A DNA stretch of 64,000 bases from an uncultured Flavobacteriaceae bacterium (GCA_947501845.1 CANMXP010000005.1:124001-188000); one strand, 5' to 3'; counted from the first letter of the stretch, positions 55,289 through 64,000 are shown. The notes: generated by a model from the letters alone, not told the origin. Translations and numbers: made by a program.

Positions 55289-56700
55289 GTCATGTTCATA
55301 AAACCTATTGGCGGTGTGCCAGAGTTAGTATCGTAAAAATTAGATATATTTGGGAAAATAGTCGAAAGTTCTGAAGCGGGAACTCCAAACCACAGCGCTA
55401 ATTCTGCCATATAAAGATCTGCTGGAGTGGTAGGTATCATAACACCATTTCGAAGGTCTACATCACTATCTAAAGCTAAAACGGGGTAGTTGCCATATAT
55501 GTCTTTACCTTGAACGGCACCACCCATCATAAAGGCATTGCCTCCCCAGGCATGATCGGTACCATTTCCGTTCGATGTCAAAGTTCTTGCGAAGTCTGAT
55601 ACACTAAATAGGGTCACACAATCATTGGTGTTTAATTCGTTCATTAGCCCATTAAAATATTTTAAAGCAGCATTTACTTCAGCTAATTTTTCTGCTTGAT
55701 TTATAATAAGTTCATCATGATGATCCCATCCTCCAATTTGAACAAAAAATGTTTGCCTAGAAAAGCCTAAAGTATCTCTGCTTGCAATGGTTTTGGCAAC
55801 CATTCTTAACTGTTCGGCTAAATCATTTTCCTCTGGTATAATGGTGCTAAATTCTGAAATACCGTCAATAGCTGCCTGAAATTCTAAACCTGCATCGTTA
55901 GAGGATTTTATAGTATTTTTATAAGTGTTTTTAAATATATCTTGATAATCGTGCTCTAGCATCGAGTTTAAAGCTTCGGTTCTAAGTTGATTAAAGGAGT
56001 TTTGTCCATTATAACCACTAATACCTATACTACCACTGTTTTTAATGGCATATGGTATTATTTGATTTCCTCTCTGAAATATATTGCTACCTTTTAATGA
56101 TACATTCATTGAGATGTTTTGATTGGAGTTCATAGATTGAACTAAATCAGCAATGCGACCACCCCAGCCTATATTGGTTCTTTCATGAGGTTTTCCTGTT
56201 TGCCATTGTTGAGACTGATCTGAATGCGAAAACAAACCTAAAGGTGTTTTAACAATTTCATTTTTTATATCAGATTTCGTTGAAGGCTCTACTAATGTTC
56301 CCACATTAGAAAGAAATGCCAGATTGTTATTTTCAAATAATTGCTGCATGTCTGGTATGGAAGGATGCAGTCCAAAAGTCCTACCGTCTGTCGTATTAGG
56401 ATTGATTGGCAGGATTTGATTTTGTGGTATTGCCAGATTAGATCTTGTGGTGGCATACTCGTTATACTCACTATTTCCTCTTGGGATAAGCATATTAAAA
56501 GAGTCATTACCGCCTCCTAGCATCAAACAAACTAAAGCTTTATAATCACCACCCAATGTAATAACCGATGAGTTGTTCATAGCTGTAGCAGCCATGGCTT
56601 TTAAATTTATTAATGATGAAAATATAGTGGTATAACCAAGTGCAGCACACGATTGCTCTAAAAATTTTCGTCTTGATATGTTATTTTTATGCTTCGTCAT
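55285..56700 (-). CDS. DUF1501 protein with Tat-type signal
   Basis: A 471-residue protein of the DUF1501 (sulfatase-like fold) family. The N-terminus has a twin-arginine pattern (NISRRKFLEQS), suggesting export in folded form. Typical segments are GGDYKALVCLMLGGGNDSFNMLIP, LFSHSDQSQQWQTG, GWGGRIADLV, and VSDFARTLTSNGNGTDHAWGG. DUF1501 is almost always paired with DUF1800, as here (5-bp gap). The activity is unknown. Confidence 0.92.
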   Translation of the reverse strand: MTKHKNNISRRKFLEQSCAALGYTTIFSSLINLKAMAATAMNNSSVITLGGDYKALVCLMLGGGNDSFNMLIPRGNSEYNEYATTRSNLAIPQNQILPINPNTTDGRTFGLHPSIPDMQQLFENNNLAFLSNVGTLVEPSTKSDIKNEIVKTPLGLFSHSDQSQQWQTGKPHERTNIGWGGRIADLVQSMNSNQNISMNVSLKGSNIFQRGNQIIPYAIKNSGSIGISGYNGQNSFNQLRTEALNSMLEHDYQDIFKNTYKNTIKSSNDAGLEFQAAIDGISEFSTIIPEENDLAEQLRMVAKTIASRDTLGFSRQTFFVQIGGWDHHDELIINQAEKLAEVNAALKYFNGLMNELNTNDCVTLFSVSDFARTLTSNGNGTDHAWGGNAFMMGGAVQGKDIYGNYPVLALDSDVDLRNGVMIPTTPADLYMAELALWFGVPASELSTIFPNISNFYDTNSGTPPIGFMNMT

Positions 56701-56705
56701 TTGTG

Positions 56706-58511
56706 TTATTTTAGGATCGCATAATCTGGACTTATTAATAGTAAATAAAGTCCCATTTTTACACGGTTATGCATATAATCAACATTTGTATTGGTGCCTT
56801 GAATGGGCTCAACAGCTTCAACTATGATTCGTTTTGTTTCATCTGAAAGTTGTCCGCGCGTAAATAGTTTGTCTAACATATTTACAAGTACTTCGGGCTC
56901 TTTGGCGTAATATTTTAATTTTTCAAAATTCAAAGGGATGGGATCTTGCTCTAAACCCCATGTATTTAAAATAGAAGAGTAGTTGGTATTGGTCCAATAA
57001 TCTACTCGATTTATATAAGCGAGACTTGTGGCAGATGTATGTATTCCAAATTCTGGAGCTTTTAAATTTGCATCTTCAAAATCGGAACTAGGAATATAAT
57101 CTGGCAAATAAAAATTGAATACTGTTGGAGATCCTAAAGGCGATTGCCCGGTAGCTTTATAAAAATTGTGACCAATGTTCCAGTTTAAACCACTTCTATT
57201 GTCTAAATCTAATTGACGAGCTACATTAAAATACCTGATCATCGGTTCAATTAATTTACCGCTGGTTGGATTTTCAACCCCACTACAACTTCTGGCTTCT
57301 TCATCTAATAAAATGGCTTTAATAACAGCCTTCATATCTCCTCGAACACCTCTAGTATTATTAAAAGCATTACTAACTCTTGATATATAGGCAGGGGAAG
57401 GGTTCGATTTTACCAATTGCTGTATTAAACGTAAAGCAATAAATGGCCCTGTATTTTTATGATTGAATAAATGGTCTACAGTATCTTCAATATCTTTCAT
57501 ACCAGACTGTCCGCTAGGAACAACATAACCATTGAGCAACTTTTTTTCTCCTGGTTCATGCCACTCATCATACATGATCAATGGAATATCCTTTTTGGTC
57601 AAATTAATTCCGACTCCAAAATCTGGAGTAACACCATACTCGTTTGCTTGAACTTCTGCAGCTCCGAGTCCTGTAAATATTTTAGCAAATTCTTTTATGT
57701 CATCATTATTATAGGTAGGAATTCTATCGCCATTGCCGTCTAATTCATAACTACCATCTTGATTAAGTTCGTACAGGCCAATGGAGAATAGCTGCATGAT
57801 TTCTCTTGCAAAGTTTTCATCTGGATGGATGTTTCTTTCGGGGTCACTTTTTGGGTTGTTTAAATGACTTAGGTAAGCCCCCATCATAGGATGTAACGTT
57901 ATCTCTAACAATAAATCTCTATAGTTTCCAAAAGCATTATCTTTTAAAACATTGTAATAATCTCCCAGGCCAACCCCATAATTACGAAGATTAGAATCCC
58001 ATGAGATAACTAATATTTCACTTAGTGCCAATGCAATTCGTTGCCTTAATAAATCTTCATTCCCGATATTGGATTCCCACCATGCGTATTGAAAATGATT
58101 CCAACTAGGACCGTTGAAATCGTCAACGTTTCCTCCGTTTGAAATAAAAATGAGTAATGCTCGATCGCTAATATCTTGAACGCGCTGTCCCATTTCTGGT
58201 GAGTTTATATCAAACTGGCTGTCAATCCAATCTTCAAATGGACTTTCGGCAACTGTTTTAATATAATCTAAATTAGTTCCAAAGGTGGCTTGAGCCAAGA
58301 AACGGGATGTTTCTAGTAAATGTGCATCTAGACCATTTCCGTTAATAGTATTTGCAGCACTCGCAGTTTCTCTCCAATCTGTCCGACTTTGCTCATCACT
58401 AGAAGTTACAGTAATGCCGTTACTATGCCCAGCTCCTAAATAATCTGAATACTGTTGCGAAAAATAGTAACTAGGAAAGCATATAATAATGAAGAGTAAA
58501 TATTTTTTCAT
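56706..58511 (-). CDS. DUF1800 protein
   Basis: A 601-residue exported protein (signal peptide about 1-18) of the DUF1800 family. Features: HLLETSRFLAQATFGTN, WWESNIGNEDLLRQRIALALSEILV, HPMMGAYLSHLNNPKSDPERNIHPDENFAREIMQLFSIGL split over its central part, and SPLGSPTVFNFYLPDY. The family is paired with DUF1501 across many bacteria, with no known reaction. It is the first gene of the operon; the third adds a T9SS-exported binding protein. Confidence 0.92.
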   Translation of the reverse strand: MKKYLLFIIICFPSYYFSQQYSDYLGAGHSNGITVTSSDEQSRTDWRETASAANTINGNGLDAHLLETSRFLAQATFGTNLDYIKTVAESPFEDWIDSQFDINSPEMGQRVQDISDRALLIFISNGGNVDDFNGPSWNHFQYAWWESNIGNEDLLRQRIALALSEILVISWDSNLRNYGVGLGDYYNVLKDNAFGNYRDLLLEITLHPMMGAYLSHLNNPKSDPERNIHPDENFAREIMQLFSIGLYELNQDGSYELDGNGDRIPTYNNDDIKEFAKIFTGLGAAEVQANEYGVTPDFGVGINLTKKDIPLIMYDEWHEPGEKKLLNGYVVPSGQSGMKDIEDTVDHLFNHKNTGPFIALRLIQQLVKSNPSPAYISRVSNAFNNTRGVRGDMKAVIKAILLDEEARSCSGVENPTSGKLIEPMIRYFNVARQLDLDNRSGLNWNIGHNFYKATGQSPLGSPTVFNFYLPDYIPSSDFEDANLKAPEFGIHTSATSLAYINRVDYWTNTNYSSILNTWGLEQDPIPLNFEKLKYYAKEPEVLVNMLDKLFTRGQLSDETKRIIVEAVEPIQGTNTNVDYMHNRVKMGLYLLLISPDYAILK

Positions 58512-58692
58512 AGGTTAGTATTTGGCTTTTATTCTCTTTAGTTACGAGAGTTTTTCAAGATTGGTTTTCAAAGGTATATAAAAAAACGGATGAAAAGCAT
58601 GATTTTTCGATAAACGGTATTTTCGTGATGAGATTCTATTGGGGTAATCTGGTTTTTATTGTTTAATTTGAATAAGTAATTTAGAATTTTAT

Positions 58693-59184
58693 ATGACAGA
58701 TATTATTGTTGCTAATACGATGCATCACTATTCTCAAATAGCAAGGCTGGCAGCTGTTATTTGGCACGAGCATTACATTCCTATAATTGGGAAGTTACAA
58801 GTCGACTATATGCTTGATAAGTACCAATCTGCAACAGCCATAGAAAAACAGGTAGCAATGGGGTATGAATATTATATAATGACTTTTGAGAAAACACCTG
58901 TTGGCTATATTTCGATAAAGAAAGAAGCTGAATCATTATTTTTAAGTAAAATATATGTTTTAAGCAGTTATAGAGGCAAGAAGATAGGTAAAACTGCTAT
59001 GAACTTTATTGAGAAAAAAGCAAAAGATTATCAATTAAAAAATATCAGACTTACCGTTAACATACATAATACGAACTCTATTAAAGCTTACGAAACATTG
59101 GGATTTGTAAATATAGGTGCTTTGGTTACCGATATTGGTAATGGATTTGTGATGGATGACTACCAAATGCTTAAACCTATTTAA
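58693..59184 (+). CDS. GNAT acetyltransferase
   Basis: A 163-residue GNAT enzyme. It has the acceptor-side start (HHYSQIARLAAVIWHEHYIPI), core strand VGYISIKKEAESLFLSKIYVLSSYRGKKIGKTAM (CoA loop RGKKIG) and VNIHNTNSIKAYETLGFVNIG. The substrate is unknown. It overlaps the convergent DUF4268 gene by 4 bp at its stop. Confidence 0.9.
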   Translation: MTDIIVANTMHHYSQIARLAAVIWHEHYIPIIGKLQVDYMLDKYQSATAIEKQVAMGYEYYIMTFEKTPVGYISIKKEAESLFLSKIYVLSSYRGKKIGKTAMNFIEKKAKDYQLKNIRLTVNIHNTNSIKAYETLGFVNIGALVTDIGNGFVMDDYQMLKPI

Positions 59185-59609
59185 CCTTCAATAATATCTT
59201 TGTATTCTTCAAAAAAGGCTTCAAATAAACTCATGTTTTTATTAAAAAATTCCATAACATCACGCCATGTATTTTTATTATGAATCGATACTTTTTGTTC
59301 TAAGGGCACATAAATTCTAGAAATTTCTTTTTCGTTATCTAAAAAGTATACTTCATTAAAAATAGCATCAGGTAAGAAATCATCTAAAAGAATAGATTTT
59401 AGGGCCTGAAGTTTTTCCCAGTATTTAATTCGGTTTTCAAGATCATCTTCTAGATCTAAAGCCACCAAGGCTGTTTTATTATCAAAATGAAATTTAAAAC
59501 TAAAACCTTTTAGCTTCGTATTGTACAGAATCCATTTTCTAGGAAACGATTTTCCAAAACTAGTCCAAAACTCTTGTCGTAATTGTCGTGATTCTTCTTT
59601 TGAAAACAT
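59181..59609 (-). CDS. DUF4268 protein
   Basis: A 142-residue protein matching the DUF4268 pattern: RQLRQEFWTSFGKSFPRKWILYNT, a beta stretch FSFKFHFDNKTALVALDLE, and NKNTWRDVMEFFNKNMSLFEAFF. The fold resembles nuclease-like domains, but no catalytic set is evident and the role is unknown. Its ATG overlaps the ZIP stop by 1 base, so the two are translated together. Confidence 0.88.
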   Translation of the reverse strand: MFSKEESRQLRQEFWTSFGKSFPRKWILYNTKLKGFSFKFHFDNKTALVALDLEDDLENRIKYWEKLQALKSILLDDFLPDAIFNEVYFLDNEKEISRIYVPLEQKVSIHNKNTWRDVMEFFNKNMSLFEAFFEEYKDIIEG

Positions 59610-60283
59610 TATATAAAATAAGCAATACCAACACCTAGAATGATGGCAATGAATTTAGATAAATTGAATTTATGTCCATCGCCACTTTCAAATAAAATAG
59701 TTGTGGCAATATGAAAAAAGATCCCAATAACAACAGCATTGATAATATGGGCAAAACTAGCTACTGTTTCGGAGGTATGTGAAACAATAGTTCCCAATGG
59801 TGTCATACAGGCAAAAACAGTAAGAAAGATGCCAATTTGTATTTTACTGTAATTGGACTGGAACAAAAACATACTAATCAAGATAGCAATGGGTATTTTA
59901 TGGATTAGCACACCGTAAACCATATCGTTATGCTCATGTATGGAAAACCCTTCTAAAAAACTATGAATGCATAAACTAATAAATAGCAACCAAGGAAAAG
60001 CTGTTTCGTTTTTATGTATATGTACATGACCATGTTCGGCGCCTTTAGAGAACAATTCTAAAATAATTTGCAGTAAAATGCCGCACATAATATATAGCCC
60101 CGTAAGTTTGGTATCTAAATGGTTATAGACCTCGGGTAGCAATTCAAAAAGTGTTAAGGCTAGTAAAAAAGCCCCGCTAAAAGAGAGTAGGAGTTTGGTA
60201 TTCCAAGATTTTTTTGTTTTTGTAAGACGAGCTATAATCACTCCCAGAATGACAGCGTAAAAAGGAAAAAGATAATCGTTCAT
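59609..60283 (-). CDS. ZIP-family metal transporter
   Basis: A 224-residue importer of zinc or related divalent metal. It shows eight predicted helices, a His-rich cytoplasmic loop (GAEHGHVHIHKNE), the metal-binding helix HSFLEGFSIHEHN, and HKIPIAILISMFL. The gene overlaps DUF4268 and follows the methyltransferase by 43 bp. I see no clear Fur/Zur box in the short upstream gap. Confidence 0.92.
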   Translation of the reverse strand: MNDYLFPFYAVILGVIIARLTKTKKSWNTKLLLSFSGAFLLALTLFELLPEVYNHLDTKLTGLYIMCGILLQIILELFSKGAEHGHVHIHKNETAFPWLLFISLCIHSFLEGFSIHEHNDMVYGVLIHKIPIAILISMFLFQSNYSKIQIGIFLTVFACMTPLGTIVSHTSETVASFAHIINAVVIGIFFHIATTILFESGDGHKFNLSKFIAIILGVGIAYFI

Positions 60284-60326
60284 GTATATTAAATACTCAA
60301 ATAATTGATTTTATGAAAGTTATGGG

Positions 60327-61058
60327 TTATTTGAAAATCATGACTAAACGTTCTGATGTTTTCGCATTAAACTTACGCAATTTATAATCACCAAAAACAT
60401 CTAACAAATGTACGTTAGCTTTTTCGAATAATTTTTTAAAATCATCTAGCGTAAATGCTTTTACACGCTCCTGAAATTTGTAAGCTTCACCATCTACAGA
60501 AAACAAAATATCTTTTATAATATACCCGTCTTCTACATAGCGTTTTAAATTAAAATCAATACCATCTACTGTTTTTATTTCTTCGGGGACTAAATTATCA
60601 ATGATAAATTCACTATTCATAAAATCGATTACCCCAAAACCGTAGTCGTTTAAATTCGCTTTTATCGCTTTAATGGTGTTTAGATTGTCTTCATCTTTAT
60701 CAAAGTATCCAAAACTGGTAAATAAATTAAAAACAGCATCAAATTGTTTGTGGTAAGGCTTGCACATGTCGTGCACCTCAAAATGTAACGTATCATTTTC
60801 AAACTGTTTGGCATGTTTAATGCTATTTTCGCTTAAATCGACACCTGTTACATCGTAACCCAAAGTATTTAAGTATACGGCATGTCGCCCTTTTCCACAA
60901 GCTAAATCTAAAATAGTTCCAAGCTCGGGAATATTTAAATAACTGGTAAGGGTATCCATAAACGCATGGGCTTCGGTATGCCCCCTGTCTTTATATAAAA
61001 TATGGTAAAATGGTGTGTCGAACCATGAGGTAAACCATTTTGTTGTATCTGTTATCAT
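60327..61058 (-). CDS. Class I SAM-dependent methyltransferase
   Basis: A 243-residue methyltransferase with motif I TILDLACGKGRHAVYL, VTGVDLSENSIKHAKQF, and DAVFNLFTSFGYFDKDEDN (motif IV region). The layout matches small-molecule methyltransferases of the Methyltransf_25 type; the substrate is unknown. I moved the start from a TTG at 61097 to the ATG at 61058, which has an A/G-rich leader. A short hairpin (GTGTTG/CAACAC, 61081-61097) lies in that leader. Confidence 0.9.
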   Translation of the reverse strand: MITDTTKWFTSWFDTPFYHILYKDRGHTEAHAFMDTLTSYLNIPELGTILDLACGKGRHAVYLNTLGYDVTGVDLSENSIKHAKQFENDTLHFEVHDMCKPYHKQFDAVFNLFTSFGYFDKDEDNLNTIKAIKANLNDYGFGVIDFMNSEFIIDNLVPEEIKTVDGIDFNLKRYVEDGYIIKDILFSVDGEAYKFQERVKAFTLDDFKKLFEKANVHLLDVFGDYKLRKFNAKTSERLVMIFK

Positions 61059-61266
61059 ATTCTTTTTTGGTGGTTTTCTTGTGTTGCTAGACAACACAAA
61101 GTCGGGATGTCATGATTGGTTTTGCATTTAAATATTCTGCTATACCTGCTTTCTTTAAAAAGATGTCATTGAAACCCTTAACCTAATTCATATTAACATT
61201 AATTTAACACAAAATTACGCTATTTTTGCAAGCTAATAAAGTGTATATAGTAAGTAGTAGGAAAAA

Positions 61267-62424
61267 ATGGAAGAAAATTTCAAAATGGTGGCCAAAACTT
61301 TGTTTGGTTTCGAGGAATTATTAGCAAATGAACTTACACAATTGGGGGCTCAAGATGTAAAAAAAGGGGTTCGGAATGTTAGTTTTTCTGGTGATAAGGG
61401 ATTTATGTACAAAGCTAACTTAGGTTTGCGTACGGCTGTTAAAATTTTAAAGCCCATCCATTCATTTACTGTAAACAACGAAAAAGATTTATACGATAAA
61501 ATTTATGCCATGCAGTGGGAGGATTATTTAAAGCCCACTGGTACTTTGGCTGTCGATGCGACAATTCATTCCGATTTATTTTCCCATTCCCTCTATATAG
61601 CACAAAAAACAAAGGATGCTATTGTAGATAAGTTTCGAGAAACGACTGGGCAACGACCTAATGTTGATTTAAAATTTCCTGATTTAAAAATTAATGTGCA
61701 TATAGATAGACGTCAATGTACCATCTCTTTAGATTCTTCGGGAGATTCTTTGCATAAACGTGGTTATAAAACAGCTACGAATATAGCACCTATAAACGAA
61801 GTGTTGGCTGCGGGATTGATTATGTTATCGGGTTGGGACGGACAATCCGATTTTATGGATCCCATGTGTGGAAGTGGTACGCTATTAATTGAAGCTGCCA
61901 TGATTGCTTGTAATATTCCGCCTAATTTAATGCGTAAAGAATTTGCTTTTGAACGCTGGCAGGATTGGGATGTTGATCTATTTGAAAAAATAGAGGAATC
62001 GCTTCTTAAAAAAACACGAGACTTTCATTATAAAATAATTGGTTATGATAAAGCGCCGAGTGCGGTTGCTAAAACCCGAGATAATGCGAAAAATGCCCAA
62101 TTGGAAGATTTTATTGAGGTTAAGCATGAGGATTTCTTTAAAACTCAAAAAGGAGGAGAGGGGAAGTTACATATGGTATTTAACCCACCGTACGGTGAAC
62201 GTTTAAATATTGATATGGAGGAGTTTTATAAGGATATTGGTAATACCCTAAAACGAAATTATCCTGGGACTGATGCTTGGTTTATTACGTCTAATTTAGA
62301 TGCTTTAAAGCATGTTGGGTTAAGGCCTTCGCGAAAAATACAGTTATTTAATGCCAAGCTAGAATCACGTTTGGTTAAATATGTGATGTATGAGGGTAGC
62401 AAGAAAGGGAAGTATATGAAGTAG
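61267..62424 (+). CDS. THUMP-domain RNA methyltransferase (RlmL N-terminal-like)
   Basis: A 385-residue RNA guanine-N2 methyltransferase. An N-terminal ferredoxin-like segment and THUMP domain (about 45-155) bind RNA. The Rossmann methyltransferase has FMDPMCGSGTLLIEAAMIA (motif I, about 195-213) and the catalytic motif FNPPYGERL near 305. It corresponds to the RlmL half of E. coli YcbY; the RlmK half is absent, as is usual outside gamma-proteobacteria. The 23S rRNA target is inferred. Confidence 0.94.
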   Translation: MEENFKMVAKTLFGFEELLANELTQLGAQDVKKGVRNVSFSGDKGFMYKANLGLRTAVKILKPIHSFTVNNEKDLYDKIYAMQWEDYLKPTGTLAVDATIHSDLFSHSLYIAQKTKDAIVDKFRETTGQRPNVDLKFPDLKINVHIDRRQCTISLDSSGDSLHKRGYKTATNIAPINEVLAAGLIMLSGWDGQSDFMDPMCGSGTLLIEAAMIACNIPPNLMRKEFAFERWQDWDVDLFEKIEESLLKKTRDFHYKIIGYDKAPSAVAKTRDNAKNAQLEDFIEVKHEDFFKTQKGGEGKLHMVFNPPYGERLNIDMEEFYKDIGNTLKRNYPGTDAWFITSNLDALKHVGLRPSRKIQLFNAKLESRLVKYVMYEGSKKGKYMK

Positions 62425-62647
62425 TTGATTTCTTTGACTTGAACTGAGCTTGTTTTAGTAAGACAGAAATGTGTTTATTATGACTTGAAATTAGATAAAA
62501 ATGCGTTCTGTTTTATTATCAAACGGACTGAAATCTTTTGACGTTTTAGAACTAAAAATCCATAAAAAACTACACTCTATTAATTTAAAATATGGCTTCG
62601 TTTGTTTTATGACTTACTCGATATGGTACTCGTCATAGACGAAGCGC

Positions 62648-62669
62648 TAGCTCATATGAGGACTAGCTG
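62648..62669. repeat. REP-like imperfect palindrome
   Basis: GCTAG and CTAGC pair around a self-complementary CTCATATGAG core with a 2-base bulge. It is followed by CTGGGG, and the stretch before it (ACTCGTCATAGACGAAGC) is itself partly palindromic (CGTCATAGACG). This layout recalls REP elements mobilised by RAYT transposases in flavobacteria, but that is recalled similarity, and no RAYT gene is present. Confidence 0.35.
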
Positions 62670-62785
62670 GGGACTATAAATCAATCAATTAACTTTTTAC
62701 TAAGCATCAAAATATTAGTTTACTGATTTTTAATGAGTTACAAAATTGTGTTTTTATGCCGTTCTTGCAGCCAAAAAGGCATAAA

Positions 62786-62813
62786 AAAACCACAACTTTT
62801 ACATTGTGGTTCT
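62786..62813. terminator. Terminator-like hairpin, copy 1
   Basis: AACCACAA pairs with TTGTGGTT around an 8-base spacer, with a run of A before it. On the minus strand this becomes a strong T run. It differs from the hairpin at 63032-63066 by only a few bases. Confidence 0.6.
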
Positions 62814-62841
62814 TAATTTCTATTCGCTTACTCATACTCGC

Positions 62842-62864
62842 CACTAGTTTTAAAAACTAGCGGT
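62842..62864. repeat. Palindrome in the gene-free interval
   Basis: CTAGTTTT pairs with AAAACTAG around one central base, with flanking CC/GG able to extend the stem past a mismatch. The nearby ACTCGCC echoes ACTCGTC beside the palindrome at 62648-62669. Confidence 0.4.
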
Positions 62865-63031
62865 AGCCATACTAGGGAAGAGTGGGGGAAGGGCAACTTT
62901 CCAGTTATGACAGGGAAGTTTGCCACTTAAGTTAATTTATATTTTATTTGTTTTTACCATAGAATACGGGGGTTATTGTGAATATAGTTTCTTTTTTGTC
63001 TTATAAGCTTATTCGTCGAACATAAAAACTA

Positions 63032-63066
63032 GAAAAAACCACAGCCTTTACATTGTGGTTTTTATT
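63032..63066. terminator. Terminator-like hairpin, copy 2
   Basis: AACCACAG/TTGTGGTT stem (one mismatch) around CCTTTACA, with an A run before and a T run after, so it can act on both strands. It lies 28 bp beyond the stop of the minus-strand gene at 63094 and probably terminates it. Confidence 0.7.
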
Positions 63067-63093
63067 TGTCTTTTCACGGATTGTAAGTCCTCG

Positions 63094-63834
63094 CTATCGG
63101 GTGTGATCCTTCCATTCCATTGACGATAACACAAAATCAATTTCGTCTTGTGTGAAGCTTTTGAATACAAAAATCCATTCTTCTTCTTCTTTAAAAATAG
63201 TTATCGTAACGGTTTTACAGCTATTATCAGGAGAACAGAATTGAAAACCTTTATAATTGGCATTATAAATCCTAAAAATATTCTTATCTCCCCCATTCGG
63301 AAGAGTTATTGCTTTTAATTTTGTTAATCTCAAATTATATTTAATGTCGTCATAATTATCCAACAACAAATTCATTTTAGGAACATGTGAATATATCTTA
63401 TTATATAATTCGTAATTATTTTCAATTCTAATTCCTTTATTAATCTTTGCGACTTCATCTTTCAAATTTTCTATTACCATATCAGACTTGCTAGTTAAAT
63501 GAAATAATATTCCTTTATTTTGTTTGTTGCCTTCAATAGTTCCTCCTACCAAAGCATTATCTTTGGAAATCAAATGAATGCTATCTTTAGCAGAGTTAAA
63601 AGGTAATTTGAACTTTATATGCAATAATGAAGTATCTATATGAGTAAACATACAGTCTCTATTTAATTTTCTATTAACAGGATAAAGCATTACATAATCT
63701 TTCTCGGAATCATATCCAGTGAAGGATGATGAATAATAAGCATCTTCTTGTACATAATAATAAACATATTTGGATCCCATGTAAACTAAAAAAACTATAA
63801 AGAATGATACTACTATAATTATTTTCTTTTTCAT
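63094..63834 (-). CDS. Membrane-anchored protein of unknown function
   Basis: A 246-residue protein with one N-terminal membrane helix (about 4-22) and a soluble, probably extracytoplasmic domain. The domain contains KDYVMLYPVNRKLNRDCMFT, FKLPFNSAKDSIHLISK and a final helix FTQDEIDFVLSSMEW. I do not recognise a family. The start lies 5 bp after the stop of a truncated upstream gene, so the two are likely co-transcribed. This partner layout is compatible with an effector/immunity pair, but nothing in the sequence proves it. Confidence 0.8.
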   Translation of the reverse strand: MKKKIIIVVSFFIVFLVYMGSKYVYYYVQEDAYYSSSFTGYDSEKDYVMLYPVNRKLNRDCMFTHIDTSLLHIKFKLPFNSAKDSIHLISKDNALVGGTIEGNKQNKGILFHLTSKSDMVIENLKDEVAKINKGIRIENNYELYNKIYSHVPKMNLLLDNYDDIKYNLRLTKLKAITLPNGGDKNIFRIYNANYKGFQFCSPDNSCKTVTITIFKEEEEWIFVFKSFTQDEIDFVLSSMEWKDHTR

Positions 63835-63839
63835 AAATA

Positions 63840-64000
63840 TTAGTTTTGAACTTTTTGACCTCCATAAAGCATTTTCTCTAAGGCTTCAAAATTTGACATA
63901 AAATACTCAGCCGTCTGATAATCTAAAGCAGAACCATCGCCTCTTAGGGCAGAATATACTTTAAAAGGACCTTTAGCTGCTTGATACATTGATGGAATAG
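63840..64000 (-). CDS. C-terminal end of a truncated gene, function unknown
   Basis: On the minus strand an open frame enters from beyond the window end and runs 52 codons to a TAA at 63840-63842. The visible tail includes KGPFKVYSALRGDGSALDYQ and EALEKMLYGGQKVQN. It is too short to place in a family. It ends 5 bp before the membrane-anchored protein gene, suggesting an operon. Confidence 0.7.
   Translation of the reverse strand, partial: IPSMYQAAKGPFKVYSALRGDGSALDYQTAEYFMSNFEALEKMLYGGQKVQN

Larger units (their letters stand above)
62425..63093. other. Gene-free interval rich in hairpins
   Basis: 669 bp with no convincing coding frame. It contains an imperfect palindrome at 62648-62669, another at 62842-62864, a third at 62892-62924, and two near-identical terminator-like hairpins (62786-62813 and 63032-63066). 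The inner part may be a REP-like element or a decayed gene. Confidence 0.6.

Overview
The window looks like a chromosomal segment of a marine member of the Flavobacteriaceae (Bacteroidota). The evidence is AT-rich sequence, gliding genes gldF/gldG beside dnaN, type IX secretion (T9SS) C-terminal sorting domains, flavobacterial families (DUF4294, DUF4870, DUF4212, DUF1800/DUF1501), Bacteroidota-type promoters (TTG-N18-TAnnTTTG) and a GH16 enzyme of the agarase/porphyranase type. I see no rRNA, tRNA, CRISPR array, complete insertion sequence or prophage. Family calls come from reading the proteins; no database search was run.

1-10 kb, signalling and redox. A TPR-histidine kinase-receiver-class III cyclase fusion (285-3689) faces nifJ (pyruvate:ferredoxin oxidoreductase) and an OsmC-family protein. 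Behind osmC lies a sigma-54 activator with an N-terminal cyclic-nucleotide-binding domain (8063-9895). Between activator and osmC I find a near-consensus sigma-54 promoter (7875-7890) and, about 100 bp upstream of its predicted start, a perfect 34-bp palindrome made of two tandem inverted-repeat sites (7947-7980). Together they read as a compact regulatory circuit, possibly cAMP-responsive, and this is the most notable part of the window.

10-19 kb, housekeeping. DUF4870, then dnaN, gldG, a small membrane protein and gldF on the minus strand; a SAM hydrolase / monooxygenase / isochorismatase-like operon diverging from phoH; then purC.

19-32 kb, transport and acetate. A lipoprotein, a ChrA-type transporter, a TfoX-N protein, and an alpha-carbonic anhydrase flanked by an exact 25-bp direct repeat. 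An AGCS symporter, a DUF4212/SSS acetate-type symporter and acs follow. The partner genes often found with such modules (cNMP-CBS-DUF294 nucleotidyltransferase and DEDDh exonuclease) lie convergently, with a secreted GH16 gene between the two halves.

32-46 kb, accessory. FAH-family enzyme, serine hydrolase, GH43 lipoprotein, ABC exporter, T9SS six-bladed repeat protein, Bcr/CflA efflux pump, FKBP isomerase, a run of small stress or metabolism genes with a Crp/Fnr regulator, YceI, a one-domain DEAD-like protein, a GNAT enzyme and a TPR-membrane-HTH regulator.

46-64 kb. A biotin-dependent acyl-CoA carboxylase operon (BCCP, AccC, carboxyltransferase) carries an 11-copy 7-bp tandem repeat across the accC stop codon. 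Next come PrsW protease, Nudix hydrolase, M42 peptidase, DUF4294, hemolysin III, a DUF1800/DUF1501/T9SS secreted operon, GNAT, DUF4268, ZIP transporter and two methyltransferases. A 669-bp gene-free stretch full of hairpins follows, and the window ends in a truncated two-gene unit. Several starts were moved from upstream TTG codons to nearby ATG codons.
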